A stretch of DNA of 64,000 nucleotides, from positions 186,001 through 250,000 of the forward strand of contig NZ_PIZM01000001.1 in NCBI RefSeq assembly GCF_002835465.1, given 5' to 3'. The DNA comes from Psychromonas sp. psych-6C06 (GTDB lineage Bacteria; Pseudomonadota; Gammaproteobacteria; Enterobacterales; Psychromonadaceae). Below are positions 1-9,541 of the stretch, in pieces. Under the pieces are notes generated by a model that saw only the letters and a program-made list of their open reading frames with translations, searched no databases and was not told the DNA's origin. The translations under genes were made by a program, and so were the position numbers. The first letter of the stretch is position 1; the number at the start of each line of letters is the position of its first letter.

Positions 1-731
1 AACTCAATACCATCTTCTGGTTCAGTTACCGTTACATTTTGATTCCAGTAATTTGGCAATGAAGTGCCTAACATGTTGATCCAAATCTCTTCTCCAACTC
101 GTGGCTCATGAGCAAAGTAGATTGAGCCTTTTTGATGTTGTGGCAGTTTCCTGTAATACAGGCGAATTGGCTCATCATTGTTAGCGTGAATTTGCCCAAT
201 TATAACACGCCCTAATTGCCAATTTTCACCCGTCGTCGTGACATGATCTACTTTTAATGTCGCTTCTAAAGTACCATCAACGCCACCTGCCAGTTTTTGA
301 TCAGCTTCTGGCGCACTGGAAAATACCCAATTATTACCGCCTACTCCTTTAGTTTTAAATTGTGTATCACCACGGCGCATCATTTCACGCAGCTCAGAGC
401 GAGTATAAGTTGTATTATTTGATGTTTTTGCTCCAGCAATAGGTGCTTTAAACACCATGCCCCCATCTTCTGCAAGGTAAAAGAAGTTTTTATCAGAATA
501 ACCTGATGCTAGCTCTTTCTCTTTAATTTGATCAGATTTTCCATCGCCATTACTGTCAACGGGTACACTGATAGTCCAGCCAAGTAAGTCAAATTTGCTA
601 GATGGAGCCATCTTATTAAAAGAAGCCTCAGCTGTACTTGGCGTTGATTTTTTACTTGCAGTCTCGGTATTAGCACAGCCTATTAAAGCTAAAGAGCAGG
701 CAAGTGATATCAGTGTTAATGTTTTAGTCAT
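1..731 (-). CDS. Alginate lyase, polysaccharide lyase family 7, lipoprotein (C-terminus cut by window edge)
   Basis: This is the first 243 codons of a minus-strand gene that runs off the window, read by hand from an ATG at 731 behind an AAGAGGT ribosome site. Residues 1-19 form a lipoprotein signal with lipobox LIGC, so the enzyme is probably anchored to a membrane. RSELREM (111-117) and QIH (180-182) are two of the conserved catalytic-groove motifs of PL7 alginate lyases, which cleave alginate by beta-elimination. The third family motif (YFKxGxYxQ) would lie beyond the edge. The family call is strong from the motifs. The exact substrate preference (M, G or MG blocks) cannot be read. It implies growth on brown-algal polysaccharide. 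Confidence 0.88.
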   Translation of the reverse strand, partial: MTKTLTLISLACSLALIGCANTETASKKSTPSTAEASFNKMAPSSKFDLLGWTISVPVDSNGDGKSDQIKEKELASGYSDKNFFYLAEDGGMVFKAPIAGAKTSNNTTYTRSELREMMRRGDTQFKTKGVGGNNWVFSSAPEADQKLAGGVDGTLEATLKVDHVTTTGENWQLGRVIIGQIHANNDEPIRLYYRKLPQHQKGSIYFAHEPRVGEEIWINMLGTSLPNYWNQNVTVTEPEDGIE

Positions 732-980
732 TATTGTACAACCTCTTTTTAGTGTTATTGTATTACTATAATGTAGCATTAAAATTATTAGTAAATCACC
801 TGTTTTTATATCAATTTATTGCTTTATTCATTCGCTGATAGTCAGAGAGCCATGAATCGTCGAATACCTATTAATCTCGCTCAACGATGAAATCAATATG
901 TTCTTTTTTCCTATGATGATCTATTGTATCTTGTCGGTTATTATCATTAACATAATCGTTATCGAATAAAAGGATTTATT

Positions 981-1772
981 ATGCGCTTTTCAAAAACGCT
1001 GTGTCTCGCTTCTGTCGTTACCTCATCATTATTACTTTCTGCATGTTCCAGTTCACCTACTGGTCGAGGTCAGCTATTGCTTTTTTCGGGCGCTGAAATG
1101 TCAGAAATGGGCGCGCAATCTTTTGAACAGATGAAGCAGCAGGAATCAATTAATTTAGATCCGAAGATCAATAATTATGTGCAGTGTGTCAGCAATGCCA
1201 TGACTCGCCTTTTAGGGCCTCAACCCCACTTTAAGAATTGGGAAGTTGTCGTCTTCGACAGTGATCAAGTTAATGCATTTGCGTTGCCAGGTGGGAAAAT
1301 AGGTGTCTATACTGGTCTGCTTAAAGTGGCTGTCAATCAAGATCAATTAGCGGCTGTTATTGGTCATGAAATAGCGCACGTAATGGCTGATCATAGTAAT
1401 GAACGCCTTTCTCGTAGCCAAATAACGGATGCTGGTTTAGCTATTTCTAGTGTCGCCATGGAAGGTAGTGAATATCAAAGCATGACTATGGCAGGGCTGG
1501 GGCTCGGTGTTCAATATGGAGTTATGATGCCTTATGGGCGTGCGCAGGAGAGTGAGTCTGATATCGTAGGCTTGCGACTAATGACAGAGGCGGGCTTTGA
1601 CCCCAAGCAGAGTGTTGAGCTATGGAAAAACATGGCCAAAGCATCGGGAGGTCAACAGCCTCCTGAGTTACTATCAACGCATCCATCACATTCGACACGC
1701 ATTAGCGATTTACAAAGTGAGATAAGTCGGTTACCTAAAAGTAGCGCCAAGCGTCAACATTGTCAGGCATAA
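981..1772 (+). CDS. M48 family zinc metalloprotease lipoprotein (LoiP/YggG-like)
   Basis: 263 residues, with an N-terminal lipoprotein signal (lipobox LSAC, Cys22) that places it in the envelope. HEIAH at 129-133 is the zinc-binding HExxH motif, and the ExxxD at 190-194 supplies the third ligand, as in M48 peptidases. Length and layout match the E. coli LoiP type (about 250 residues), a periplasmic or outer-membrane protease involved in envelope quality control. The start ATG follows an AAGGA ribosome site. It stands alone, with a strong terminator just downstream. The BepA type is excluded because the long C-terminal TPR region is absent. Confidence 0.88.
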   Translation: MRFSKTLCLASVVTSSLLLSACSSSPTGRGQLLLFSGAEMSEMGAQSFEQMKQQESINLDPKINNYVQCVSNAMTRLLGPQPHFKNWEVVVFDSDQVNAFALPGGKIGVYTGLLKVAVNQDQLAAVIGHEIAHVMADHSNERLSRSQITDAGLAISSVAMEGSEYQSMTMAGLGLGVQYGVMMPYGRAQESESDIVGLRLMTEAGFDPKQSVELWKNMAKASGGQQPPELLSTHPSHSTRISDLQSEISRLPKSSAKRQHCQA

Positions 1773-1811
1773 TAATCTTTGTATCGCAATGCTAAGCAGA
1801 GTTTTAAAAAT

Positions 1812-1842
1812 GAAAAAGAGGCTTTTAGCCTCTTTTTCATTT
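1812..1842 (+). terminator. Rho-independent terminator of the M48 protease gene
   Basis: A perfect 11-bp inverted repeat (GAAAAAGAGGC / GCCTCTTTTTC, 1812-1822 and 1828-1838) with a 5-nt loop and a T-rich 3' arm, 40 nt after the stop codon. Confidence 0.85.
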
Positions 1843-1871
1843 AGGGCTTTAATAGTCTTGGCTAATAAGTA

Positions 1872-2025
1872 AAAGCAAACGAAATATATCGTGGTTCTTT
1901 TTTGGTTAAAACACTTATCTTTTCGTTGAAGTTACGTAAAGGGATCAAGATTTACTTAAAACTCTGCCACTTTAAGTTACTTTACCTACCTAAAATTTAG
2001 ATCACATGCTTGATACGATTGGTAT
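1872..2025 (+). repeat. Dispersed MITE-like repeat, copy A
   Basis: About 154 bp of non-coding DNA that aligns by eye with 32039-32200 and with the reverse complement of 43020-43245. Shared blocks include GGTTAAAA-ACTTAT, a CGTTG..AGTT segment, AAAGGGA, and the 3' end AAAATTTAGATCACAT..GATTGGTAT. The left end is more decayed than in the other copies. It occupies most of the gap between the protease and GGDEF-EAL genes. Confidence 0.7.
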
Positions 2026-2193
2026 CAGTTTTATCCTCTTAATTGTCGAAAACCATACCTTGCCATTGTCTATGTTAATGATTACATGGTCATTGCTTAA
2101 TCAATACAGTATTAACAATTAATCTCTTTTGCTTTCTCTGGCGTTTCGATTTGTGAATAGTGTCTATAATAGTGGAGTTCATTTGAGGAAGCT

Positions 2194-3969
2194 ATGCAGA
2201 TATCAGTCACTATTATTATTGTATTTTTAATCATTTTACTCGCTTTAATTATCGGTGTTTATGCTTTGTTACGCCGTTTAAAAAGCTCTATGTTTGATCG
2301 CTCACACCTACAAGCACTCGTGGATAGCATTCCAGATTTAACTTGGGTAAAAGATGAACAGTCTCGGTTTTTGATGGTAAACCGTCAGTTTTCTAAAGAG
2401 TTTAATTTACCAATAGATAAAATCATTGGTAAAGATGATAGCTTTTTAAGTCCTGATGCAGACGCTAGTGACTATAAAGCAGATGATCGTTGGGTTATTG
2501 AAAACAATGCCATTATTAAACGTGAAGAGCCCAATACACACGAAAACGGTTTAACCACGTGGGCGGAGATAATAAAAGTGCCTGTTGTTGGCGCAGATGG
2601 GCATGTTAAAGGTACTGCGGGTATGGCACGCGATATCACCGCACGAAAAAAAGCAGAAGAGAAAATATATTATTTAGCACATCATGATGTGTTAACCCAT
2701 TTACCGAATCGTTTACTATTAGAGAGCTGGGTTAAGGAAAAGTTACCTACGCTACATGCGCTACAACAAAATATGTTGTTTATTTTTATCGACCTCGATA
2801 ACTTCAAAGTGATTAACGATACCCTTGGCCATGCAGTTGGAGATCACATTTTAATCGAACTGGCTAATCGATTAGAGCTGTTTGCTTCACAACATGGCAT
2901 GGTGTCGCGCATTGGGGGTGATGAATTTGTTATCTGTTTGCCTGATCATGGGGTTAATCAAATAAGTAACATTGGTAAGCAAATTAAACGATTAATCGCC
3001 GATCCTATTTTGTATAAAGAATTAGTGTTTGAATTAACGATGAGTCTCGGTGCCTCTACCTTTCCCGATGATGGCGAAGACTGCTGGACGTTAGTAAAAA
3101 ATGCTGATATTGCCATGTACCATGCTAAAAAATCAGGTAAAAATAGCATTGCTACCTACAGCAGTGAACTCGCTAAAAAGTCGATATCACGCATGACAAT
3201 GGAAAAAAGGATGCGAGAGGCATTTGATAATAAAGAATTTTCACTGGTATATCAGCCTAAAGTCGATATTCAAGCAGAGAAAATTGTCGGTTTTGAAGCG
3301 TTATTACGCTGGCAAGACAGTGTGACGGGGGAGTTTTATTCTCCTGTTGATTTTATTCCCATTGCAGAAGGCTCTGGCCTTATTTTAAAATTAGGGTTTT
3401 GGGTCATTGAGCAGGTATTACAACAGTTACAGGAATGGCGAAACTTGCCCTTTGTAGTGCCAATTGCTGTGAATATGTCAGCACAACAGATACACCAAAA
3501 AGCCTTGGCGAAGCAGATCATTACATTGCTCAAAAAGTATCATATCCCAGGGCACTGGCTTGAATTGGAATTAACCGAAAGTGTCACTATGGACAACTCT
3601 GAACGAGTCATTAAAAACCTTAATGAAATTCGTGAGCAAGGGATTAAAATCAGTATTGATGACTTTGGAACAGGTTATTCAAATTTAGCGTATCTTTCTA
3701 AATTTCCACTTGATACCTTAAAAATTGATAAGAGCTTTATTCAAGATATAGACACACAAGCGGACAAGAAAAAGATAACTACTGCCATTGTAGACATGGC
3801 AAAAAGTTTGAAATTGACTCTCATTGCAGAAGGGGTTGAAACTGAGTCTGAATTAATGATTGTAAAAATGCTAAAGGTTGAACAGGTACAAGGTTACTTG
3901 TTTGATAAACCACTTTTAACTATCGATGCTAAGCAAAGGATTACAACTGAGCATCGTTACCCGTTTTAA
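2194..3969 (+). CDS. PAS-GGDEF-EAL cyclic-di-GMP signalling protein
   Basis: 591 residues. One N-terminal membrane helix (about 4-26) is followed directly by a PAS sensor domain (about 38-150), a GGDEF domain (about 155-325) with intact GGDEF at 241-245, and an EAL domain (about 335-580) with EAL at 368-370 plus the downstream LTES, DDFGTGYS, KIDKSF and AEGVET motifs. Both catalytic signatures look intact, so it could make (diguanylate cyclase) or degrade (phosphodiesterase) c-di-GMP. No RxxD inhibitory site is visible upstream of GGDEF. There is no periplasmic loop, so the PAS probably senses a cytoplasmic signal. It is monocistronic, with an AGGAAG ribosome site. The ligand and net activity are unknown. 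Confidence 0.93.
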   Translation: MQISVTIIIVFLIILLALIIGVYALLRRLKSSMFDRSHLQALVDSIPDLTWVKDEQSRFLMVNRQFSKEFNLPIDKIIGKDDSFLSPDADASDYKADDRWVIENNAIIKREEPNTHENGLTTWAEIIKVPVVGADGHVKGTAGMARDITARKKAEEKIYYLAHHDVLTHLPNRLLLESWVKEKLPTLHALQQNMLFIFIDLDNFKVINDTLGHAVGDHILIELANRLELFASQHGMVSRIGGDEFVICLPDHGVNQISNIGKQIKRLIADPILYKELVFELTMSLGASTFPDDGEDCWTLVKNADIAMYHAKKSGKNSIATYSSELAKKSISRMTMEKRMREAFDNKEFSLVYQPKVDIQAEKIVGFEALLRWQDSVTGEFYSPVDFIPIAEGSGLILKLGFWVIEQVLQQLQEWRNLPFVVPIAVNMSAQQIHQKALAKQIITLLKKYHIPGHWLELELTESVTMDNSERVIKNLNEIREQGIKISIDDFGTGYSNLAYLSKFPLDTLKIDKSFIQDIDTQADKKKITTAIVDMAKSLKLTLIAEGVETESELMIVKMLKVEQVQGYLFDKPLLTIDAKQRITTEHRYPF

Positions 3970-4384
3970 TGTGATGACAGGATAAAGTCAAAAAAGATCA
4001 TAAGAATTGGTTTGGATCAATGGATATAAGGTTTTTCATCCTTAAATCGTTTTACGACTACCAAATATTTTTATTTATGTTACAAATATCAGCTGTTGCT
4101 CAAAAATAACGGCTTATTTGCGAGCAGCATAATATGAAGGTTTATTCGCACACAATTTCTTAGCGCATGGATGACGATTAACTAGTTCAGTGCATCGATA
4201 GTACACCTCTGATTAACCCATTCCAATAACAAAAATAACAGCGTGGCTTTGCGCATCAAATAGACTTAATCGCTATCAAATACATCGTTAATTTAGTAAC
4301 GCTGTATTTTTTATTATTCTATTTCAGGCACTCCTAACTGGTCATTTTAGCTATTGGAAAGACCAAATGTGACAGGAATATTGA
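3970..4384. other. 415-bp intergenic region upstream of brnQ, no gene seen
   Basis: No supportable ORF. Two short arms, ACAGCGT (near 4240) and ACGCTGT (near 4302), are complementary and about 55 nt apart, and the second is followed by T-rich DNA. This could be a weak leader hairpin for brnQ, but the loop is long and no leader peptide rich in branched-chain codons was found. The promoter of brnQ presumably lies here. Confidence 0.3.
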
Positions 4385-5707
4385 ATGAACAATCGATTAT
4401 CTAGTGCGGATATTCTCGCTTTAGGCTTTATGAATTTTGCCTTCTTTTTGGGGGCGGGGAATATTATTTTTCCACCACTTGCCGGCGCGTTGGCGGGCGA
4501 ACATTTAACCTTTGCTACACTTGGGTTTTTAATCACCGCGGTTGGATTGCCATTATTGAGTTTGATTGCCGTAGCAAAAGCAGGCGGTGGGATTATTGAT
4601 ATGGCGAAATATTTACCTAAAAATATTGCAACGTTATTAGCGTTGGCTGTTTTTATTGTTATTGGCCCTAGCTTCGCAACACCAAGAGCCGCCTTGGTTG
4701 CCTATGAGATTTCGCTTAATCCGTTTATCGAAAATGCAGGCGCTTTAAGTCTTGCTACATTCTCTATTATATTTTTTGCTCTTACCGCTTATCTGTCGCT
4801 TTCAACGGGAAAACTATTGGATATGATCGGTAAAGTTATTACCCCTTTGTTAATTATCTTGTTAATTATTTTGGCTACTTCTGTCATTGTAAACCCACTT
4901 TCTGGCTTAGGTGTAGCAACAGGGGAATATATTGAGGCCCCATTTACTAAAGGCTTTCTTGAAGGTTATAACACCATGGATACTTTAGGGGCATTAGTAT
5001 TTGGCATGCTAATTATTAATGTCATTAAATCAAAGGGGATTACAGATAAAAAAGCGCAGTATAAATACCTGATTATGGCAGGAAGCATTGCAGCGCTCGG
5101 TTTAACCTTTGTTTATGTTGCCCTTTTTTATCTAGGAGGCACGAGTCAAACGGTCGCTCTTGACGTTAATAATGGTGGGGAAATCATCGCTTTGTATGTA
5201 CAAGCGTTATTTAATACGCCTGGGTTGGTGTTGTTATCGCTGGTGGTTGGCCTTGCTTGTTTAACCACGGCTGTCGGTTTGGTTAGCGCGATGTCTGAGT
5301 TTTTAGTGAGCTTAAAACCTCGTTGGAATAAAACTTGGTTAGTTGTCATTAACTGTATTTTGTGTGCATTAGTAACCAATGTAGGGCTAAGCGAATTAAT
5401 TAGTTTGTCGGTACCGGTATTGTTTATTATTTACCCTGTTGCAATTGCCTTGGTTGCATTGACACTATTGAACGGTTTCATCCCCAATAAAACAGTGAGT
5501 TACCGCTTTGTTATGTTGGTGGCTTTTGCCTTTGGTTTATTAGATGGCTTAAAAGTCGCGGCAGTGAATATGGATTTCTTTAGTTTCTTACCATTCTTTG
5601 ATAAAAGCCTCGCATGGATTTTGCCGACCTTTTTAGCGCTATTAGTGAGTCTATTTGTTTTTAAATATAATGAGCAAACTGCGATTTCAGAAGAATTAAA
5701 AAGCTAA
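4385..5707 (+). CDS. brnQ: Branched-chain amino acid:cation symporter BrnQ
   Basis: 440 residues, almost the same length as E. coli BrnQ, and hydrophobic throughout with about 12 membrane segments. The N-terminus (SSADILALGFMNFAFFLGAGN) is characteristic of the LIVCS family, which imports leucine, isoleucine and valine with sodium or protons through the inner membrane. The ATG follows an AGGAA ribosome site. The aromatic amino-acid permease gene begins 41 bp downstream on the same strand and may be co-transcribed. Confidence 0.93.
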   Translation: MNNRLSSADILALGFMNFAFFLGAGNIIFPPLAGALAGEHLTFATLGFLITAVGLPLLSLIAVAKAGGGIIDMAKYLPKNIATLLALAVFIVIGPSFATPRAALVAYEISLNPFIENAGALSLATFSIIFFALTAYLSLSTGKLLDMIGKVITPLLIILLIILATSVIVNPLSGLGVATGEYIEAPFTKGFLEGYNTMDTLGALVFGMLIINVIKSKGITDKKAQYKYLIMAGSIAALGLTFVYVALFYLGGTSQTVALDVNNGGEIIALYVQALFNTPGLVLLSLVVGLACLTTAVGLVSAMSEFLVSLKPRWNKTWLVVINCILCALVTNVGLSELISLSVPVLFIIYPVAIALVALTLLNGFIPNKTVSYRFVMLVAFAFGLLDGLKVAAVNMDFFSFLPFFDKSLAWILPTFLALLVSLFVFKYNEQTAISEELKS

Positions 5708-5748
5708 GTTAAGATGATGATCTGTTGGGCTCAATGTAGGTAGAAAAT

Positions 5749-6912
5749 ATGAATGTAAAATTAATCGGTGGCATGTTGTTAATTGCTGGTACCGCATTAG
5801 GGGCTGGAATGTTGGCTATTCCGATGGTTTTAGCGCAATTTGGATTGTTATGGGGCACGCTATTGATGCTCGCAATTTGGGCCGGTACAACTTATGCTGC
5901 TTTATTGTTACTTGAAGCGACGCTTCGAAGTGGCGGTGGTGTTGGTATGAACAGCATCGCGCAAAAAACCTTAGGGAAACAGGGGCAGTTAATCACCAAT
6001 GCGCTGTTATATTGCTTAGTCACCTGTTTAATGATCGCCTATATTGTGAGTGCGGGTGATTTAGTGCAACAACTGCTTGCGCAAGTGGGCGTAGAACTTG
6101 GATTATGGGAGTCTCAGCTACTCTTTACTGGTGTTATTGGCGCTTTTATCGCCCAAGGTACAGCAAGTGTTGATAAGCTTAATCGAGTGTTATTTATAGC
6201 GATGATTGGTATGTTGTTTATCACGCTTATATTCCTATTGCCTAATATCGCGCTGGATAATTTTCAACAACAAAGTAACGATAATAAAATTGAGCTGATT
6301 AAAAACAGCGCGGTGTTGTTCACAAGCTTTGGTTTTATGGTAGTAGTGCCTTCAGTGGTTAAATATAACCAAGAAGCTACGTATCAGCAGCTACGAAACA
6401 TGGTTATTTTGGGTTCGATGCTACCACTTGCCTGCTATCTACTATGGCTGATTGCGGTGGTTGGAAACTTACCGGCAACACAACTAGTTAATTTTCAGAA
6501 TGTGTCTGAGTTAATTACGATGTTAAGTGCTGAGTATCAAAACTTAGCGGTTGTACTCTCGGTATTCACCGGCCTTGCTATTGTGACCTCCTTTTTAGGG
6601 GTGGCGATGTCTTTGTTTGACCAGAACAAAGATCTCTTCAAAACAAATAAGTTAACCACTTTTCTGACTACTTTTTCGCTACCTTTATTTGGCGCTATTT
6701 GGGCTAAGGAGCAGTTTATTGGTGTGCTCGGTTATGCGGGAATTATATTAGTTTTCCTCGCTGTTTTTATTCCGATGGCAATGGTATTACGCGTTCGTTC
6801 AACTCATTTTAAACAGGTTGAAGGGCCGTTTTATCAGGTTGCGGGCGGAAAATCAGCGTTGCTAGGCTGTTTTGCATTTGGTGGTTTTTTGCTGTTTTCG
6901 CAGCTCATTTAA
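5749..6912 (+). CDS. Aromatic amino acid permease, HAAAP family (TyrP/Mtr-like)
   Basis: 387 residues with about 11 membrane helices. The N-terminal GGMLLIAGTALGAGMLAIP and the mid-protein FTSFGF motif, followed by VPS and a conserved tyrosine, are typical of the hydroxy/aromatic amino acid permease family, which takes up tyrosine or tryptophan by proton symport. By eye it resembles E. coli TyrP more than SdaC/TdcC. Tyrosine versus tryptophan specificity cannot be settled. It lies directly downstream of brnQ. Confidence 0.85.
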   Translation: MNVKLIGGMLLIAGTALGAGMLAIPMVLAQFGLLWGTLLMLAIWAGTTYAALLLLEATLRSGGGVGMNSIAQKTLGKQGQLITNALLYCLVTCLMIAYIVSAGDLVQQLLAQVGVELGLWESQLLFTGVIGAFIAQGTASVDKLNRVLFIAMIGMLFITLIFLLPNIALDNFQQQSNDNKIELIKNSAVLFTSFGFMVVVPSVVKYNQEATYQQLRNMVILGSMLPLACYLLWLIAVVGNLPATQLVNFQNVSELITMLSAEYQNLAVVLSVFTGLAIVTSFLGVAMSLFDQNKDLFKTNKLTTFLTTFSLPLFGAIWAKEQFIGVLGYAGIILVFLAVFIPMAMVLRVRSTHFKQVEGPFYQVAGGKSALLGCFAFGGFLLFSQLI

Positions 6913-6925
6913 GTGCTGAAGGATT

Positions 6926-6946
6926 GGTGACATGGGATATGTCACC
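6926..6946. terminator. Hairpin between convergent genes
   Basis: GGTGACAT / ATGTCACC, an 8-bp perfect stem with a 5-nt GGGAT loop, in the 57-bp gap between the convergent permease and ABC-ATPase genes. There is no strong T-tract on either side, so intrinsic termination is only likely, not certain. Confidence 0.5.
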
Positions 6947-6969
6947 AGCTCATTAACGGGTGTTTGAAG

Positions 6970-7707
6970 TTAGCGTTTTAATGCGCGTTTAACAAAGGCT
7001 TTTGTTCGTGCATGGGTCGGTTGCTCAAATATCTGCTCTGGTGATCCCTGCTCAACAATGTAACCGCCTTCCATAAAGATCACCCGATCAGCAACTTCAC
7101 GGGCAAACTGCATCTCATGAGTGACAACAATCATAGTTTGTTTTTCGCTGGCTAGTTGTTGCATCACTGCAAGTACCTCTTCAACCCATTCTGGATCAAG
7201 CGCTGACGTTGGCTCATCAAATAAAATAACCTCTCCTTTGGCTGCCATTGCGCGGGCAATACCAACACGTTGTTGCTGACCACCGGAAAGTTGTGAGGGG
7301 TAAAAATCTAATTTATCCTCAAGGCCCACCTTAATTAAGATTGCTTTGGCTGTTTGTAACGCCTCATTTTGGGCTGTTTTCCAGACCGTAATTAAGCTTT
7401 CTGCAACATTTTCTATCGCTGTTTTATTAGCAAAGAGAGAGTAATTCTGAAACACAAAACTACTTTGCTGACGTAATTGGGTGATCTGTTTTTTAGTGTG
7501 TTTTTGAGCATCGACACTGATACCACCGATCTCAATAAGACCTGTAGTCGGTGACTCTAGGTAATTTAAGCAACGTAACAGGGTTGATTTACCAGTCCCT
7601 GATGGACCAATAATAACAACGATCTCTCCCTGCATAACTTCAAAATTAATGTCTTTCAATACGCTAAGTTGATCAAAGTTTTTGCTGAGATTAGTGATTT
7701 TTATCAT
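6970..7707 (-). CDS. Polar amino acid ABC transporter, ATP-binding subunit (cystine-type)
   Basis: 245 residues with the ATPase motifs in order: Walker [10 protein letters not shown] (34-42), signature LSGGQQQR (140-147), and Walker B with D-loop [11 protein letters not shown] (161-171). It powers the adjacent permease. It is the last gene of a minus-strand set (binding protein, permease, ATPase), ending 1 bp after the permease stop. Length and sequence match the polar amino-acid uptake family (YecC/TcyN, GlnQ). The cystine assignment is inferred from the overall look of the three genes. Confidence 0.9.
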   Translation of the reverse strand: MIKITNLSKNFDQLSVLKDINFEVMQGEIVVIIGPSGTGKSTLLRCLNYLESPTTGLIEIGGISVDAQKHTKKQITQLRQQSSFVFQNYSLFANKTAIENVAESLITVWKTAQNEALQTAKAILIKVGLEDKLDFYPSQLSGGQQQRVGIARAMAAKGEVILFDEPTSALDPEWVEEVLAVMQQLASEKQTMIVVTHEMQFAREVADRVIFMEGGYIVEQGSPEQIFEQPTHARTKAFVKRALKR

Positions 7708-7708
7708 G

Positions 7709-8380
7709 CTAATAGGCCTTGTTAAGTCGGTATTCTAAAAGGTGCTGTAAGCGTGTAAAGATAAGTACAACGACCCAATAGATAAGTGCAACGGCTAAGA
7801 AGCTTTCAAAAAACTTAAAGCTTGAGGACGCTTCCATTTGTGCTTTTGCCATGATCTCAGCAACGCCCAATGTGAACGCTAAAGAGGTGCTTTTTATCAT
7901 ATCGATAAAATAGTTCATCAATGAGGGAGTCGCGACACGGGAGGCTTGCGGTAAAATAATGCGTTTCATTGCCTGTAAACGCGTCATACCTAAACTTAAA
8001 CAGGCTTCCATTTGTGATTTATCGATGCCTAAAATCGCCGCGCGAATACTTTCCGCCATGTAAGCTGAAAAGTGTAATGATAAACCGATAACAGCGGCAG
8101 TAAACGCATCCATACCAATAAAAATAGGCATAAATTGTGGCAAGCCATAATATAAGATAAACAGTTGCACCAATAGCGGGGTGCCACGGAAAAAAGAGAT
8201 AAATAATGCGGCAAGATGCTGAATAATTACAATTTTAAATACGCGTACCAAGGCGAGGGAAAGGGCGAGAATTAATGCAAAAACAAAGCCCCAGAGAGCC
8301 ATCTCCATGGTAACACCGAGGTATTTTAGCAATATCGGCATCAGTTCTATGATGTATTGAAGGTCAAACGAGCTCTGCAT
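7709..8380 (-). CDS. Polar amino acid ABC transporter permease (YecS/TcyL-like)
   Basis: 223 residues with about five membrane segments. The permease EAA loop is seen as [43 protein letters not shown] is typical of the HisM/GlnP/YecS subfamily. A single such permease gene suggests a homodimeric membrane unit. It sits between the binding-protein gene, from which a stem-loop separates it, and the ATPase gene. Confidence 0.88.
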   Translation of the reverse strand: MQSSFDLQYIIELMPILLKYLGVTMEMALWGFVFALILALSLALVRVFKIVIIQHLAALFISFFRGTPLLVQLFILYYGLPQFMPIFIGMDAFTAAVIGLSLHFSAYMAESIRAAILGIDKSQMEACLSLGMTRLQAMKRIILPQASRVATPSLMNYFIDMIKSTSLAFTLGVAEIMAKAQMEASSSFKFFESFLAVALIYWVVVLIFTRLQHLLEYRLNKAY

Positions 8381-8450
8381 AATTTAAGAGGGATCCTAAT
8401 GATTTAATAGCGCAATGGAATGTATTTGCGATCATTATTGTAGCTTTCAA

Positions 8451-8483
8451 GGATGATGAGAAACAACTGGTTTCACATCATCC
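8451..8483 (-). promoter_or_regulatory. Intercistronic stem-loop between binding-protein and permease genes
   Basis: Two 14-nt arms (8451-8464 and 8470-8483) pair with one mismatch around a 5-nt AACTG loop. There is no T-tract on the minus strand. In ABC operons such stem-loops usually protect the upstream binding-protein message or attenuate read-through, giving excess binding protein. That role is inferred here. Confidence 0.6.
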
Positions 8484-8529
8484 TCTTGTACCATTTGAGT
8501 ATAAGTTAGTACTTATATTTAGGTTGCTA

Positions 8530-9288
8530 TTACTGCGTGATATCAGAGCCAAACCATTGCTGAGAAATTTCAGCTAGCTTACCGTCTGCTGCCATCTCTG
8601 CGAGCGCTTTGTTAACTTGATCGCGAATAAGTAGCTGTGAAGGTTTATTCAGGAAAGGCATGCCATTTTCAATTTTTTCAAAAGGCTGGCCAGCTAATTG
8701 CAGTGGTAACCCTGATTTTACAATAAGCTGTGTTGAAGAAACGCGATCCATCACGAAGGCATCCATACGACCTAGGGCAACGTCTTGCTCTAAACCTGCA
8801 TCATAGGTGACGATATTAATTTCATTTTTAGTATCAAAGGTACGTAATACTTGTTCAAAGTTACTGCCTAAGTTAACGGCCACTTTTTTGCCTTTTAGAT
8901 CTTCTATGCCCTTAATGTCGTCTCGACCTTTACGAACCACAACCTGCACACCATCAACAACATAAGGGGTAGTAAACGCATACTTTGCTAAGCGCGCCTC
9001 TGTCATAGTGATTTGGTTAGAGATAGTATCGATATGGCCTGCTTCTAACATGCCAAAAAGGCCCGAGAAACTTGAGGTGACAAACTCAACTTTATAATCT
9101 GAACGTTTCGCGATCTCGTTCCAGATATCAACTTCAAAGCCTTGTAATTTATCTTGTTTAGAAAAAGTGAATGGAAAATAACGCCCTGACATGCCCACTT
9201 TAACGGTTTGTTGTGCAAAGGCTGGGACTGTTAATAAGCTTGTGATAGCGGTAAATACGATCAATGCTTTACTGATAAATGATTTCAT
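8530..9288 (-). CDS. Periplasmic substrate-binding protein of polar amino acid ABC transporter
   Basis: 252 residues. A Sec signal peptide (about 1-25, ending AFA) precedes a family-3 solute-binding fold. Visible family hallmarks are the N-terminal GRYFPFTF, the LQGFEVDIWNEIAKR stretch, and GSNFE in the second lobe. It would capture the amino acid for the permease and ATPase encoded downstream. Similarity to FliY/TcyJ suggests cystine or a related amino acid. Ligand-binding residues were not verified. A divergent LysR gene starts 253 bp away. Confidence 0.9.
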   Translation of the reverse strand: MKSFISKALIVFTAITSLLTVPAFAQQTVKVGMSGRYFPFTFSKQDKLQGFEVDIWNEIAKRSDYKVEFVTSSFSGLFGMLEAGHIDTISNQITMTEARLAKYAFTTPYVVDGVQVVVRKGRDDIKGIEDLKGKKVAVNLGSNFEQVLRTFDTKNEINIVTYDAGLEQDVALGRMDAFVMDRVSSTQLIVKSGLPLQLAGQPFEKIENGMPFLNKPSQLLIRDQVNKALAEMAADGKLAEISQQWFGSDITQ

Positions 9289-9437
9289 AGTGTTCCTTGT
9301 TACAGACGTTTATCTCGCTGGTTTGTGCCCAGCATGATGGATGAGTATAGAGTGTTTAACCGTTTTTTGACCTGCGCATTATAGCTGAAGTATTTTAACT
9401 GTCTGGGCTAAGAGGAAAAAATAATATATATTTTAAT

Positions 9438-9456
9438 GTGTAATCATTATCAATGA
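9438..9456. promoter_or_regulatory. Possible Fur-like site in the divergent regulatory region
   Basis: On the minus strand this reads TGATAATGATTACAC, 11 of 14 matches to the 7-1-7 Fur pattern TGATAAT-N-ATTATCA. The 253-bp divergent region is very AT-rich, so a chance match is plausible. The LysR protein next door is the more expected regulator. Confidence 0.25.
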
Positions 9457-9541
9457 CATTAACAATGTAAAACATTAAATTATTGTTTACTATATATTTA
9501 ATAAGTTTATGTAACCCATGGCAATGAGGTGAAGTTAACAA

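Noticed and set aside
940-965. Fur-like site before the M48 protease gene
   Set aside because: The AT-rich stretch has only partial half-site matches and the gene has no iron link.
4134-4163. Nine-codon ORF (MKVYSHTIS) as a leader peptide for brnQ
   Set aside because: No ribosome site, few branched-chain codons and no good terminator/antiterminator pair.
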